This document shows, piece after piece, positions 1 through 8,782 of a stretch of DNA of 64,000 nucleotides (position 1 is its first letter; every line of letters begins with the position of its first letter). The notes beneath the pieces are model-generated. The model was given only the letters and a program-made list of their open reading frames with translations, made no database searches and was not told the DNA's origin. The stretch lies in assembly GCF_006438825.1 (NCBI RefSeq), contig NZ_RCZP01000007.1:1-64000 (forward strand), in the 5' to 3' direction. Both the position numbers and the translations under genes were made by a program. The DNA comes from Muricoccus nepalensis (GTDB lineage Bacteria; Pseudomonadota; Alphaproteobacteria; Acetobacterales; Acetobacteraceae).

Positions 1-1
1 C

Positions 2-1573
2 GTCACCGCCTCCTTCCAGGTGCCGGCCAAGGCGACGTCGCTCGACACCACGATTGGCAGTGGTCCGGACGCGCTGGTGCTCAAGGTGAGCGAGGACGCC
101 TGGAACGGTCACGCGCAGTACACGGTCAAGGTGGACGGCGCGCCAATCGGCGGCACCCTCACGGCGGCGGCAAGCCACGCGCTCGGGCAGTCCGACACGC
201 TGACGCTGAAGGGAGCCTGGGGCACGGGCGCGCACACGGTGGAGGTGAGCTTCCTGAACGACGCCTGGGGCGGCTCGGCCAGCACCGACCGCAACCTCCA
301 CGTCGATGGCATCGCCTACAACGGCCAGGCCGTGCCCGACGGCAGCTTCGTCATCGAGCGGACCGACACGGTGGGGGTCGCCGTGCCCGCCACCGCGCTG
401 ACGGGCGACGCCGGCAACAACACCCTCACCGGGACGGCGGCGGCGGACACGATCAAGGGACTGGGCGGCGACGACCGGCTCGTCGGCCTGGCCGGCGACG
501 ACACGCTGCTGGGCGGCGACGGCAGCGACACGCTGGAGGGTGGCGACGGCAACGACCAGCTCGACGGCGGCACGGGCGCCGACCGGCTGGTGGGCGGCAA
601 CGGCGACGACGTCTACACCGTCGACCACCTCGGCGACGTCGTGGCCGAGGTCGCCGGCGGGGGCACCGACCGCGTGGTCGCGAGCGTCTCCGGCTACACG
701 CTGGCCGCCAATGTCGAGCGGCTCGACCTCGACGGCGGCGCGACCGCGGGCAACGGCAACGAGGGCGCGAACGTGATCGTCGGCAACGCGCTCGACAACG
801 CGCTGCAGGGCAAGGGCGGCGACGACCAGATCTTCGGCAACCTCGGCAACGACAGCCTCTGGGGCGGCAACGGCAACGACGTGCTCTGGGGCGGCGACGG
901 CAATGACCTGCTCGACGGCGGCGCCGGCGCCGACAGCCTGATCGGCGGCGCGGGCAACGACAGCTACATCGTCGACAACGCCGGCGACGTGGTGGTCGAG
1001 ACGGCCGACGGCGGCATCGACCGCGTCATCAGCCGCCTCTCCGCCATCACCCTCGCCGCCAACGTCGAGCGGCTGGACCTCAGCACCGGCGCGGTGTCGG
1101 GCAGCGGCAACGAGCTGAACAACTTCATCTACGGCAACGACCTTGACAACGTGCTCCGCGGCCTCGCCGGCAACGACAAGCTCACCGGCGGCGCGGGCAA
1201 TGACACGCTGGTCGGCGGCCTCGGCGCCGACACGCTCGAGGGCGGCGCCGGCGCCGACGTCTTCCGCTTCGACAGCCTCGCCGAGGCGGGCGACCGCATC
1301 ACCGAATTCGCGCCCGGCACGGACGCGATCGAGGTCTCGGTGGCCGGCTTCGGCGGCAAGCTGGCGCTGGGGATGGACGTGGCCACCCGCTTCGTCGCCA
1401 ACACCACCGGCCTCGCCACCGCCCCCGCCGGCACCGGCCAGTTCGTCTACGAGACCGACGCCGCCAAGCTCTGGTGGGACGCCGACGGCGCCGGCGCCGC
1501 CGCCCCCGTCACCGTCGCCACCTTCGCCCCCGGAACCACCCTCCACGCGGGCGATATCCACCTCATCGGGTAG
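2..1573 (+). CDS. RTX calcium-binding protein with xylan-type carbohydrate-binding module (5' partial)
   Basis: The reading frame is already open at the left edge, so the N-terminus lies outside the window; the GTG at 20 is probably internal. The first ~110 residues resemble the Ca-dependent xylan-binding module (CBM60-like): paired 'EDAW'/'NDAW' stretches and a 'VDG' turn. The rest is haemolysin-type nonapeptide repeats (GGxGxDxLx), in blocks separated by segments of the 'NVERLDL' type. The last ~60 residues (from 'GQFVYETD' through 'LWWDADG') match in pattern the end of the RTX deacetylase at 42829-46842. Known of the family: RTX blocks bind calcium outside the cell and carry C-terminal type I secretion signals. 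Inference: a secreted or matrix protein that binds polysaccharide. A strong hairpin follows the stop. Confidence 0.85.
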   Translation, partial: VTASFQVPAKATSLDTTIGSGPDALVLKVSEDAWNGHAQYTVKVDGAPIGGTLTAAASHALGQSDTLTLKGAWGTGAHTVEVSFLNDAWGGSASTDRNLHVDGIAYNGQAVPDGSFVIERTDTVGVAVPATALTGDAGNNTLTGTAAADTIKGLGGDDRLVGLAGDDTLLGGDGSDTLEGGDGNDQLDGGTGADRLVGGNGDDVYTVDHLGDVVAEVAGGGTDRVVASVSGYTLAANVERLDLDGGATAGNGNEGANVIVGNALDNALQGKGGDDQIFGNLGNDSLWGGNGNDVLWGGDGNDLLDGGAGADSLIGGAGNDSYIVDNAGDVVVETADGGIDRVISRLSAITLAANVERLDLSTGAVSGSGNELNNFIYGNDLDNVLRGLAGNDKLTGGAGNDTLVGGLGADTLEGGAGADVFRFDSLAEAGDRITEFAPGTDAIEVSVAGFGGKLALGMDVATRFVANTTGLATAPAGTGQFVYETDAAKLWWDADGAGAAAPVTVATFAPGTTLHAGDIHLIG

Positions 1574-1604
1574 GTGTCGGGAACTTTACATCCCGGGTCC
1601 AAGG

Positions 1605-1638
1605 AGCCCGCCAATGCCCGCCAAGGCATTGGCGGGCT
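1605..1638 (+). terminator. Hairpin terminator after RTX gene
   Basis: A perfect 14-bp stem (1605-1618 with 1625-1638) and a 6-nt loop lie 31 bases after the RTX stop codon. The run of T after the stem is weak, so it may act as a terminator or as a 3' end stabiliser. Confidence 0.7.
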
Positions 1639-1942
1639 TGCTTAAACCAGGGCGGCTCGCCGCTTGCTTGAGCCCCTCCGCACCCGCGGATCAGCTGGAG
1701 CAGGAGGCAGGCTTGGGCGCGCTGGATCGGGCAGGGAACACGGGGCGGGCCGGATCCGCCCTGGTTCCGGCAAGGGGAGGCGGGATGGACGACGTTCTCC
1801 GCCGTCCCGGGCCAACTCGTCGTGCCGACAGGACGCCCGGTCCGGAATGGCGGCCCCTGTCGCCGGAACGATCCGGGCTTCGCGGGTCGAACGCTTCGCG
1901 GGCTCCCTCCCTGGGCGGGGGCGTCGGCCCCCCGGTGGCGGC
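1639..1942. other. Intergenic, no gene recognised
   Basis: About 300 bases between the RTX terminator and the next small gene candidate. Frames here are open only because of high GC; translations are arginine- and proline-rich without domain features. No repeat or site was recognised. Confidence 0.5.
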
Positions 1943-2080
1943 ATGAACGGCGCCGGCCGCCTTCCCTCAAGGATCCGGCGATGCCGGTGGTCCTGGCCGA
2001 TCTGCGGCGCGCTGCTGCTCGCGGTCTCGGCGCTGGTCTGGACGATCATCGGCCAATTGCTGACCTGGTGGCTGCGCTAG
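1943..2080 (+). CDS. Small single-pass membrane protein candidate (45 aa)
   Basis: The ATG at 1943 opens a 45-codon frame. It has a basic N-terminus (RIRRCRW) followed by one clear hydrophobic helix of about 20 residues ending in WWLR. This fits the positive-inside rule for a small inner-membrane protein. No good Shine-Dalgarno is visible and no family is recognised. It lies tail-to-tail with the sugar transferase gene. The transmembrane pattern is the only support. Confidence 0.4.
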   Translation: MNGAGRLPSRIRRCRWSWPICGALLLAVSALVWTIIGQLLTWWLR

Positions 2081-2123
2081 GCCCGGTGCCGGCCTCTGCC
2101 TGCCGAGGTGCGGCGGCGGGTGC

Positions 2124-2585
2124 TCAGTCGGCGCCGACCCAGCCGGTCACGCCAGGGCTGGAGCCCGGGGCCTGCGGCGCTTCCGGCCCGGCAACCGGGG
2201 CCGGGCCCACCAGGGTCAAGTCGCCGCGGAGAAGGTTCAGCAGGACCGGCAGCTGGTCGATGCGCGTCGGCCGGAGGAGGGAGCCGAGCGGCGTCAGCAC
2301 CGGGCGCCCGTAAGGGCCCGGCCGGGTGCTGCGGAAGGCGAAAAGATCGAAGCGCCGGCCGGCGCGGCCGACATAAGGCTTGCGCACGAGAACCGGCCCC
2401 GGTCCCTCTAGCCGCAGGGCGAGCGCGACGAGGAGCAGGAGGGGAAGGGTGACCACCAGCATCAGCAGCGCCGCGACCACGTCTAGGATCCGCCGCAGGT
2501 ATCCGGGTCCGGAGAAGGCACGGCGGTGGGCAAGGGAACGGCGGCTGTCCACGGATAAGGAGCCCCTGTGCGGCAGGTTTGGCAT
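2124..2585 (-). CDS. Short bacterial sugar transferase (ExoY/WcaJ family), truncated and lacking catalytic dyad
   Basis: 153 residues with the landmarks of polyprenyl-phosphate hexose-1-phosphate transferases (PF02397): an N-terminal hydrophobic helix (about residues 33-58), then 'GPGPVLVRK', 'FDLFAFRST', 'RIDQLPVLLN', 'LRGDLTLVGPAP' and 'PGVTGW'. Family members are normally about 190-220 residues and continue past 'GITGWAQVNGR'. This one stops right after that point, so the C-terminal segment is missing. The Asp-Glu dyad expected just after the FRTM motif is absent (RPGPYG here), and 'LDELPQ' reads 'IDQLPV'. Start ATG 2585 has GGAG about 9 nt upstream. It may be a degenerate paralogue or a regulatory subunit rather than an active priming enzyme. 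Confidence 0.75.
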   Translation of the reverse strand: MPNLPHRGSLSVDSRRSLAHRRAFSGPGYLRRILDVVAALLMLVVTLPLLLLVALALRLEGPGPVLVRKPYVGRAGRRFDLFAFRSTRPGPYGRPVLTPLGSLLRPTRIDQLPVLLNLLRGDLTLVGPAPVAGPEAPQAPGSSPGVTGWVGAD

Positions 2586-2712
2586 GGCGGTCTCCGGCGG
2601 AGCGGCGGATTAGAGGCCATGTCGTCTCGGACCTGAAGCGAAATCTAAAAAAGGGTTAAAGCCTGCCCGTAGCATTTGCGTGAGGAGCGAACCAGCTCAA
2701 GGACGCGGAACC

Positions 2713-2737
2713 GGCCCCGGGGAACGGCCCCGGGGCT
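2713..2737 (-). terminator. Hairpin downstream of DUF2171 gene
   Basis: CCCCGGGG occurs twice (2715-2722, 2728-2735) and forms an 8-10 bp stem with a 5-nt loop. It is 41 bases after the minus-strand DUF2171 stop. No T tract, so only a possible terminator. Confidence 0.35.
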
Positions 2738-2777
2738 CGCTTCGATCGCCCTTTCCGGGCGATGCGCCGTGTCGGCG

Positions 2778-3017
2778 CTACTCGGACTCTTCCATCGTGA
2801 CGGCAACGTCGGCGTTCGCCGAGAGCCGCACGGTGCCGTCCTCGACCTCGGCGATGAGGCCCGTCGAGATGTAGTGGTGGTGCTGATCGCCCGAGTCCTG
2901 CTTCGTCAGCTTGATGCGGTGGCCCTCGACGTGGTCGACGGTGCCGACATGGACCCCGTCGGCGCCGATGACCTTCGCATGCTCCTTGATCTGGCTGAGA
3001 TCGACCATGAGAGACAT
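2778..3017 (-). CDS. DUF2171 domain protein
   Basis: 79 residues matching the DUF2171 pattern: 'I..H..V.GADG.HVGTVDHVEG..IKLTK', then a His-rich 'DQHHHYI' and 'GLIAEVEDGTVRLS'. These small soluble proteins adopt a PRC-barrel-like fold; their function is not established, and stress-linked roles have been proposed. Start taken at ATG 3017; an internal Met at residue 4 is an alternative. It is monocistronic, with its own hairpin downstream. Confidence 0.85.
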   Translation of the reverse strand: MSLMVDLSQIKEHAKVIGADGVHVGTVDHVEGHRIKLTKQDSGDQHHHYISTGLIAEVEDGTVRLSANADVAVTMEESE

Positions 3018-3119
3018 CCTTCCTTGGTTGTGCCGCAGCTAACGCACGGGATGCCCAAGGGATGAGGGGACCGCTCATCAATCGTCGCGCGTCGCGGCAC
3101 GACGCCCCGATGCCGCACG

Positions 3120-3150
3120 AAAAAGGCCGGGCGCGTGGGCGCCCGGCCTT
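3120..3150 (-). terminator. Rho-independent terminator for PEP-CTERM gene
   Basis: A 10-bp GC stem (3125-3134 with 3139-3148) is flanked by five A on the plus strand, that is, TTTTT after the stem on the minus strand. It sits 46 bases after the minus-strand stop at 3196. Confidence 0.85.
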
Positions 3151-3195
3151 CGTTACGCGAAACCTGGGAGCGGTGCCCGTGACCGGGCGCCGCAC

Positions 3196-3897
3196 TCAGC
3201 CCGCGTGGCGGCGGCGGATGAGGCCCATGCCGAGGAGGCCCATGCCGAACAGGGCAAGGGAGGCGGGCTCGGGCACGGGAACGGCCGTCATCTGGCTGGT
3301 GGTGTTGAGGACGGCGTTGGCGCCCGTGAAGGTCGCGCTGATGACCACGGTCTCGGAGAAGAGCGTGTTGGCCAGGGTCGGGTTGGAGAAGAGGGCCCCG
3401 GAGGCGTTGGTCACGCCCGAGGTGTAGGTCACGCTCGAGAGGAGCTGGCTGCGGGAGAAGGCGTTGTTGCCCGCGTCGGCGTAGGTGCTCAGCGTGACGC
3501 TCGAGATGCCACCGCCGCCGATGAGGCCGTTGGTGGTGAAGGAGCTGACCAGGGCGGCGAGGGGCGCACCGGCGGAGGCGCTGGTCAGGCCGGTCTGCGT
3601 CACCTCGAAGGTGAGGGTGTGCGAGGTCGCGAAGTTGCCGGTGCTGACCGCCGTGGTGCGCACGTCGAAGTCGGGCTGGCTGAGGACGGGGTAGCCGAGC
3701 GCGAGCGTGCTCAGCACCGAGAAGTTGGCCGAGGAGACGTTCAGGATGGTGAGGTTGCCCGTCGTCGTGGTCGAGGCGGCGCCCGGCACGAACATGCCGT
3801 CCTGGAAGGCGCGGGCCGAGAGCTCGGGCGCGGCCTGGGCCTGGGCCGCGAAGCCGAGCGAGATGACGGCGGCGGCGGCGAGAAGAAGCTTGCGCAT
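3196..3897 (-). CDS. PEP-CTERM sorting domain protein (233 aa)
   Basis: The start at ATG 3897 gives a classic signal peptide (MRKLLLAAAAVISLGFAAQAQA) with AAGGA about 8 nt upstream. A frame extension to 3978 has no such support. The body is Ser/Thr/Asn-rich without a recognised domain. The C-terminus is a PEP-CTERM signal: VPEPASLALF, a hydrophobic helix, then RRR. Proteins with this tail are exported by Sec and processed by an exosortase; they usually contribute to surface or extracellular matrix. No exosortase gene lies in this window. A second PEP-CTERM protein with almost the same tail is at 17708-18298. Confidence 0.88.
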   Translation of the reverse strand: MRKLLLAAAAVISLGFAAQAQAAPELSARAFQDGMFVPGAASTTTTGNLTILNVSSANFSVLSTLALGYPVLSQPDFDVRTTAVSTGNFATSHTLTFEVTQTGLTSASAGAPLAALVSSFTTNGLIGGGGISSVTLSTYADAGNNAFSRSQLLSSVTYTSGVTNASGALFSNPTLANTLFSETVVISATFTGANAVLNTTSQMTAVPVPEPASLALFGMGLLGMGLIRRRHAG

Positions 3898-4111
3898 GAA
3901 GTGGTCCTTGTCTGGTGTCTCGGATCGGGTGCCATCCTGGCCACCTAGTTCCAGAAGGAAGAGCATTCCGCGTGCCAACCGGATCGAAGATGAAATTACA
4001 ACCTCTTAGCACCGATCTTGCTGATCGTTGCGCAACAATCGTAAAGCTTTCCGACACAAGCGGGCGCCCCGGTCCCGGCCCGGCGCGGGCCGCCGTCCGG
4101 GCCGGGCGGCC

Positions 4112-5386
4112 GTGACGGGCCCGGCGGCCGTTCCCGCCAACCCTCGGGCGGAGCGGGCGCTCGACCTGCTGAGCTTCGCGCTCTCGGACGTCCGCTACGG
4201 CCTGGGCGCCTACCTCGCCGTCTATCTCCTGACGGAGCACGCCTGGGACGAGGCGAGCATCGGCCTCGCCCTCTCCTTTGGCGGCATGGTCGGCCTCGTC
4301 TCGCAGACGCCGCTCGGGGTGATGGTGGACGCGATCCGGGCCAAGCGGGCGCTTCTCGGCGGCGCGGTGGTGGTGGTGACGGCCACCTCGCTCGTCATCC
4401 CGCTCGCCCCACATTTCTGGGCTGTCGCCTCGGCCGGCATCATCGGGGCGCTGGCCGGGACGACGATGGGGCCGACGCTGGCGGCGATGTCGCTCGGCAT
4501 CGTCGGGCCTGGGCGCTTCGCCCATCGGGCCGGGCGGAACGAGGCCCTGTTCCACTTCGGGAACGGCGCCATCAACCTCGTCATCCTCCTCACCGCGCCC
4601 TTCGTCGGCACGGGCATCGTCTTCGTGATGATGGTGGTAACGGCGGCCGGCAGCCTCTACGCCGTCTCGCGCGTGCCCGCGGGGTCGATCGACCACGCCC
4701 TCGCCCGCGGCCTGCTGCCGGACCGCGAGGGGCACGGGCTGCGGCCCTCGCCCTGGAGCACGCTCCTCGCCAGCCGGCCGCTGATGGTCTTCGCGGGCAC
4801 GGGGGCGCTGTTCCACATGGCCAATGGGCCCATGCTGGCGCTCGTGGCCCAGAAGCTGGCGCTCGGCCACCCCGGGCAGGGGATCATGTTCACCGCGGCC
4901 TGCGCGGTGGCGGCGCAGACGGTGATGGTGCCGGCGGCGGCGATGGCGGGGGCGCGGGCCGATGCCTGGGGGCGCAAGCCGCTCTTCCTCGCGGCCTTCG
5001 TCGCCCTGGCGCTGCGCGGGTCGCTCTACACCCTGTCGGACCACCCGGCCTGGCTGATCGGGGTGCAGTTGCTGGACGGCGTGGGGGCGGGGCTGATCGG
5101 GGCGCTCTTCCCGGTGATCGTCGCCGACCTCACCCGCGGCAGCGGGCATTTCAACGCGGCCCAGGGCGCGGTGGGCACCGTCCACGCGATCGGCGGCATC
5201 CTCAGTGGTATCCTGGTCGGCTTCCTGGTGGTCAATGCCGGCTACCAGGCGGCCTTCCTGACGCTGTCGGCCATCGCGGCGCTCGGGGGCGTCATCTTCC
5301 TCGCCGCCATGCCGGAGACGCGGGGGGCCGCCGCGCTGCCGGGCGCGGCGGAGGCCGCCGGGGGGCCACCGGGGGCGCCGCCCTGA
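4112..5386 (+). CDS. MFS transporter
   Basis: About 424 residues with roughly 12 hydrophobic segments. The loop 2-3 motif is 'GVMVDAIRAKRALLGG' and a repeat in the second half is 'GARADAWGRKPLF'; it ends 'MPETRG', typical of MFS_1 carriers. The frame runs up to TTG 4028, but the added N-terminus is Arg/Pro-rich, so GTG 4112 is preferred. The substrate cannot be inferred; efflux is possible. It converges with the GH1-like gene (31-base gap). Confidence 0.82.
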   Translation: MTGPAAVPANPRAERALDLLSFALSDVRYGLGAYLAVYLLTEHAWDEASIGLALSFGGMVGLVSQTPLGVMVDAIRAKRALLGGAVVVVTATSLVIPLAPHFWAVASAGIIGALAGTTMGPTLAAMSLGIVGPGRFAHRAGRNEALFHFGNGAINLVILLTAPFVGTGIVFVMMVVTAAGSLYAVSRVPAGSIDHALARGLLPDREGHGLRPSPWSTLLASRPLMVFAGTGALFHMANGPMLALVAQKLALGHPGQGIMFTAACAVAAQTVMVPAAAMAGARADAWGRKPLFLAAFVALALRGSLYTLSDHPAWLIGVQLLDGVGAGLIGALFPVIVADLTRGSGHFNAAQGAVGTVHAIGGILSGILVGFLVVNAGYQAAFLTLSAIAALGGVIFLAAMPETRGAAALPGAAEAAGGPPGAPP

Positions 5387-5417
5387 GGGGACGGCGCACC
5401 GGCCGCCCCCGCGGCGG

Positions 5418-6728
5418 TCAGGCCGCGGGCCGGGCCTCTCCCTGCCAGGCTTCGGGCGCCACGACGAAGCGGTCTGGCCGCCGCCACCAGCCGGCCTGGC
5501 GGGCGCGGGGACCCGTGAAGCGGCCCTCGACGGCCAGAGCCCGCACGACCTCGGCCAGGGGCGTCGGGCGCGGCGGGTTGAAGCGGACGTCGAAGACGCC
5601 CGGCTCGTAGGCCCCCTCGCGTCGCCGGAGGAGGGAAACCCAGTCCACCGCGCCGAAGAGCGACCAAGGCGTCACGGCCAGGATCTCCGCGCCCTCCTCG
5701 CGCAGGCGGACGGCGGCGTTCCAGACCTCGAGCAGCCAGCGAACGCTCTCCTCGGGGTCCTCGCAGCCGAGATGGACCTCCGTGACGGCGATGGGCAGGC
5801 GGTAGCGCTCCCAGACCTCTCGGAGCCGCGGCGCCGGGCCGAGAAGGTGGGCGGGAAGGGGGACCCGCACCGCCTCCGTGTCGGCGTAGGGGGCGCCGCC
5901 CGACAGGTCCGGGTGGTAGAGGTCCCGCCGGTGGTCGAGGAAGCGGTCGCTGGTGACGTAGTGGTTGATGCCGAGCACGTCGGGCGCGCAGGGCTCCGCC
6001 ACCAGCTCGTCGAGATGGGCCGGCGCGACGCCCGCCTCGAGGAAGGCGGCGTGCCAGGGGTGGTGCCGGTCCACCCGGCCGCAGAGCAGGTCGAAGCTCA
6101 GCCAGCGCCGCTCGTTCTCGTAGTCGGCCTGCCCGGCAAGGGGCGCCGTGGCGAAGACCCTTCCGAGGTCCTCGGTCTGCACCAGCCGCGCCCGGGGCTG
6201 CACCGCGCGGATGGCCCGCATGGCGAGGGCGGTGCCGCGGCACTCGTTCATCAGCGCGGTGAGGAAGCTGCGCTGGTCGTTCCCGTGGGGGTGCCAGTGG
6301 GCGTAGAGGGCCGAGAAGCGCGCCGTCGTCAGCGGCTCGTTCACCGGCGTCCAGTCCGTCACCCAGGGATAGCGGGTGGCCACGAGGCCGGCATAGGCCG
6401 CCAGGCCCTCGGGGAAGGCAGGGTCGAGCAGGTCCGTGTAGCCCGGGCCCGAGCCGTGGTGAACGAGGCCCAGGATGGGCGCGATGTTGAGCCGCCGCAG
6501 CCGCGCCAGGCGCGCGTCGGACCAGGACCAGTCGCAATCGTCCAGGCTCCGCGGGGCCACGCGCTCCCATAAAACGGGGTAGCGGAGGCGGCGGATGCCG
6601 AGCGCGGCGACCAAGTCGAGGTCGGACTCGCGGTGGTGGTGGCCGGTCTCGCGAAGCTGGTCCCGCCAGTCGTCGCCGACGCGCAGGACGGTGCACTCGA
6701 TGCCGCCCCAGACCTCCGGGCGCGTCAT
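5418..6728 (-). CDS. Family 1 glycoside hydrolase-like protein
   Basis: 436 residues with a (beta/alpha)8 glycosidase pattern. 'GIRRLRYPVLWERV' marks an early strand, 'TDWTPVNEPLTTA' holds the NEP motif with the acid/base Glu, and 'PIAVTEVHLG' near residue 315 holds the candidate nucleophile Glu in place of the usual ITENG. There is no signal peptide, so it is cytoplasmic. Related proteobacterial proteins are sometimes fused to an RmlD-type reductase; none is present here. Start ATG 6728 is preferred over 6830 because GGAG lies about 12 nt upstream and the homology-like sequence begins there. Confidence 0.75.
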   Translation of the reverse strand: MTRPEVWGGIECTVLRVGDDWRDQLRETGHHHRESDLDLVAALGIRRLRYPVLWERVAPRSLDDCDWSWSDARLARLRRLNIAPILGLVHHGSGPGYTDLLDPAFPEGLAAYAGLVATRYPWVTDWTPVNEPLTTARFSALYAHWHPHGNDQRSFLTALMNECRGTALAMRAIRAVQPRARLVQTEDLGRVFATAPLAGQADYENERRWLSFDLLCGRVDRHHPWHAAFLEAGVAPAHLDELVAEPCAPDVLGINHYVTSDRFLDHRRDLYHPDLSGGAPYADTEAVRVPLPAHLLGPAPRLREVWERYRLPIAVTEVHLGCEDPEESVRWLLEVWNAAVRLREEGAEILAVTPWSLFGAVDWVSLLRRREGAYEPGVFDVRFNPPRPTPLAEVVRALAVEGRFTGPRARQAGWWRRPDRFVVAPEAWQGEARPAA

Positions 6729-7385
6729 CGTTGAGGGCACTCCCGCGCGGCGTGGCGCCGGGGGCGGGTGGGAAAGCGGTGGTGAAGCGATCGAAGCATG
6801 GGGCCTCCGTTGCTGCCAGTCCGTCTTCACGCGACACGGCGGGTTCGACGCTAAAGCGTGTTAAGTGGGGATCGTATCCGGTTCACGATTTCACGAGATG
6901 GAACGTTTCTCCCAAACGACACCCTCGGCGTCGGTTTGGCCTCGGATCGGCAGCCCGGTTGACCCGCCTGTCCGGTACCGCTCGCCCCCTGGCGAACGCC
7001 CTCGGTCCCACCGTGAGCGTCATCAATCGGTGCGCGTCAGGCCTGCTGCCCCGATTGTCGCTCCTCCTTGGGATGTCGCGCGTAACCACCGCCTGCCGCT
7101 GGCTTTGCCGGCGCCGTCACGAGGCGGATCACGGGCCGCAACCCCGGCGCGGTCTTCCTCAGGCCCGACGGCGGCGATCGGGTGCCGTTCCAGCCCTGTT
7201 GTGGTTCTTCGGCCATTCGAAGGGCGGCATCGTCATCCTGTCGGCCCGCGGCACCCTGACGCACGTCGTCTCGGCCGTCGGCCGCAAGCCCCCTTCGGCC
7301 AAGTCGGCATGGTCAACGCGCTGGCGGCGATCGTCGTCCTGGGCTCCGGCGCGACGGGCGTCCCGTTCCTCGTGGCCCGGACGCT
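6729..7385. other. Long intergenic region, no convincing gene
   Basis: About 650 bases with lower GC than the flanks in places. A plus-strand frame starting at ATG 7309 reads a short hydrophobic stretch (MVNALAAIVVLGSGATGV) and then runs antisense over the end of the MFS gene. It lacks a domain or a convincing ribosome site. It may be a remnant of a lost gene. Confidence 0.4.
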
Positions 7386-7406
7386 GGCCCGGGGAGGGCC
7401 CGGGCC
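7386..7406 (-). terminator. Hairpin downstream of MFS gene
   Basis: An 8-bp GC stem (7386-7393 with 7399-7406) and a 5-nt loop lie 13 bases after the minus-strand MFS stop. There is no T tract. Confidence 0.4.
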
Positions 7407-7418
7407 GCGCCGGGTCCG

Positions 7419-8579
7419 TCAGGCCGCCACGCCGAGCGTGGGGGCGGGAACGGGCGCGGCCGGCCCCCGCACGCAGCGGTGGACCACCACCACGCCGAGC
7501 ACCCCCGGCAGCACCGCGAGGGAGGGCACGGTGGTTCCCCAAGCGACCAGGGCCGCGGCCATGCAGCCGGTCGCGGCGCCCAGGTCCCAGCCCGCCTCGG
7601 CCGCGAAGTGGAAGCGGTAGGCGGCGCCGGAGCCCTTGGCGCGGTCGTAGATCACGCTCATCAGCACGGGGACGTAGAGGCCCGCGATCGCCGCGCCGCT
7701 GGCGTTGGCCACGGCGGCAGCCGCCGGCGACCAGCTCGCGCAGGCCCGGAGCGCGAAGCTGAGGACGAGCGCCCCGCAGACGAGGAGGAGGTAGCGCCCG
7801 CGCTGGCCGCGGTCGATCGCGCGGCCGCAGGTGATCCCGGCCACCGCCCCCACCAGCCCCGCCGCCGCGTTGGCCAGCCCGAAGGCTTCGTAATGCGAGC
7901 CGAGGGCGGTGAAGAGCACCATCGGCCAGGCGAGCGTCAGGCCCGAGCACATCCAGCCATCCGCCGCGAAGGCGACGATGCCCAGGCGGTCGATCCCGCG
8001 CATCGAGTCTCGCATCCCCGGCACGGGTCCCGCCGGGATGTCCCGCAGGCGCGCGAGCGGGATGATGGAGAGCAGGGTCAGCACGCCGGCGAGGCCGAAA
8101 TCCACGGCCGGGCCGAGACGCTCCAGCATCAGGCCGCCCGCGATGGGGCCGGCGATGCCGATGAGGGAGCTCAGCGCCGTGCGCAGGCCGAGCTCCCGCC
8201 CCCGCGAGGCGCCGCCGATGACGGCCGCCGCCGCGTGGTAGAGCGGCCAGTAGAGGGACTCCGCGAGGGAGAAGAGCAGCAGCCAGACCGCGAGCCAGAC
8301 GGGTTCGTCGGCCCGCATCAAGGGCAGGAAGCCGGCCGCGCAGAGCGCCGCCCCGGTGATCATCGCCCGCCGGTAGCCCAGGCGGCGCACCACCTCGAGC
8401 GAGATCAGGCGCAGCCCGAGCCGCGTGGTCAGGAGGGTGGCGTAAGCCAGCAGCGCGACGGGAAGGCTGAAGCCGAGCTTCATCAGGTAGGCCCCGACGA
8501 AGCCCCCGGCGAGCGCGGCGGAGAGCTGGAAGAAGGCATAGTGAAGGGTAAGCAGCCGGAAGGGGCTGGGGCCGGGCAC
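7419..8579 (-). CDS. MFS transporter
   Basis: 386 residues, about 12 hydrophobic segments. The first loop motif is diverged ('EVVRRLGYRRAM') and the half-repeat is 'GRAIDRGQRGRYLL'. Start is GTG 8579, with AAGGA about 10 nt upstream. It is divergent from the TauE/SafE-like gene and the cbb3 operon, with palindromic sequence between them (8655-8680). Closeness to cco genes could suggest a link to copper supply, as with the MFS protein CcoA. I see no convincing Met-rich CcoA signature, so that is only speculation. Confidence 0.8.
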   Translation of the reverse strand: MPGPSPFRLLTLHYAFFQLSAALAGGFVGAYLMKLGFSLPVALLAYATLLTTRLGLRLISLEVVRRLGYRRAMITGAALCAAGFLPLMRADEPVWLAVWLLLFSLAESLYWPLYHAAAAVIGGASRGRELGLRTALSSLIGIAGPIAGGLMLERLGPAVDFGLAGVLTLLSIIPLARLRDIPAGPVPGMRDSMRGIDRLGIVAFAADGWMCSGLTLAWPMVLFTALGSHYEAFGLANAAAGLVGAVAGITCGRAIDRGQRGRYLLLVCGALVLSFALRACASWSPAAAAVANASGAAIAGLYVPVLMSVIYDRAKGSGAAYRFHFAAEAGWDLGAATGCMAAALVAWGTTVPSLAVLPGVLGVVVVHRCVRGPAAPVPAPTLGVAA

Positions 8580-8654
8580 GGTCGTGGATCCTTGTGAAGG
8601 CGCCGTGCCCGGGGCTGGGGAGTCGTCCTCGTCGGGCTGGCGGAACGACCTTAC

Positions 8655-8680
8655 TCACATTGTTGTGATCGTCAAGATCA
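8655..8680. promoter_or_regulatory. Overlapping palindromes in divergent promoter region
   Basis: TCACA-N4-TGTGA (8655-8668) overlaps TGATC-N5-GATCA (8666-8680). They lie about 75-100 bases upstream of the minus-strand MFS start, in an AT-richer patch. The binding protein is unknown. Confidence 0.35.
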
Positions 8681-8735
8681 AGTGATAAATCTTCTTCGCG
8701 CCGGTGGCTCGGCACGGGCCCGCGCCTCCCGCGCC

Positions 8736-8749
8736 TTGCGCTGAATCAA
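8736..8749 (+). promoter_or_regulatory. Imperfect FNR-like half site
   Basis: TTGCG-N4-ATCAA: one half matches the FNR consensus exactly, the other has two mismatches. It lies 34 bases before the start of the TauE/SafE-like gene. This is weaker than the perfect site at 9514. Confidence 0.35.
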
Positions 8750-8782
8750 GGCGCCTCCGGTTCCAAGATGCGAGGGGCGGAC

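Noticed and set aside
6865-7620. Plus-strand frame in the gap after the GH1-like gene
   Set aside because: No domain, no ribosome site, and its end is antisense to the MFS gene; only a short hydrophobic stretch is seen.
7419-8579. CcoA-type copper importer
   Set aside because: It is an MFS protein next to cco genes, but I could not see the Met/His motifs needed for CcoA, so only the family is called.
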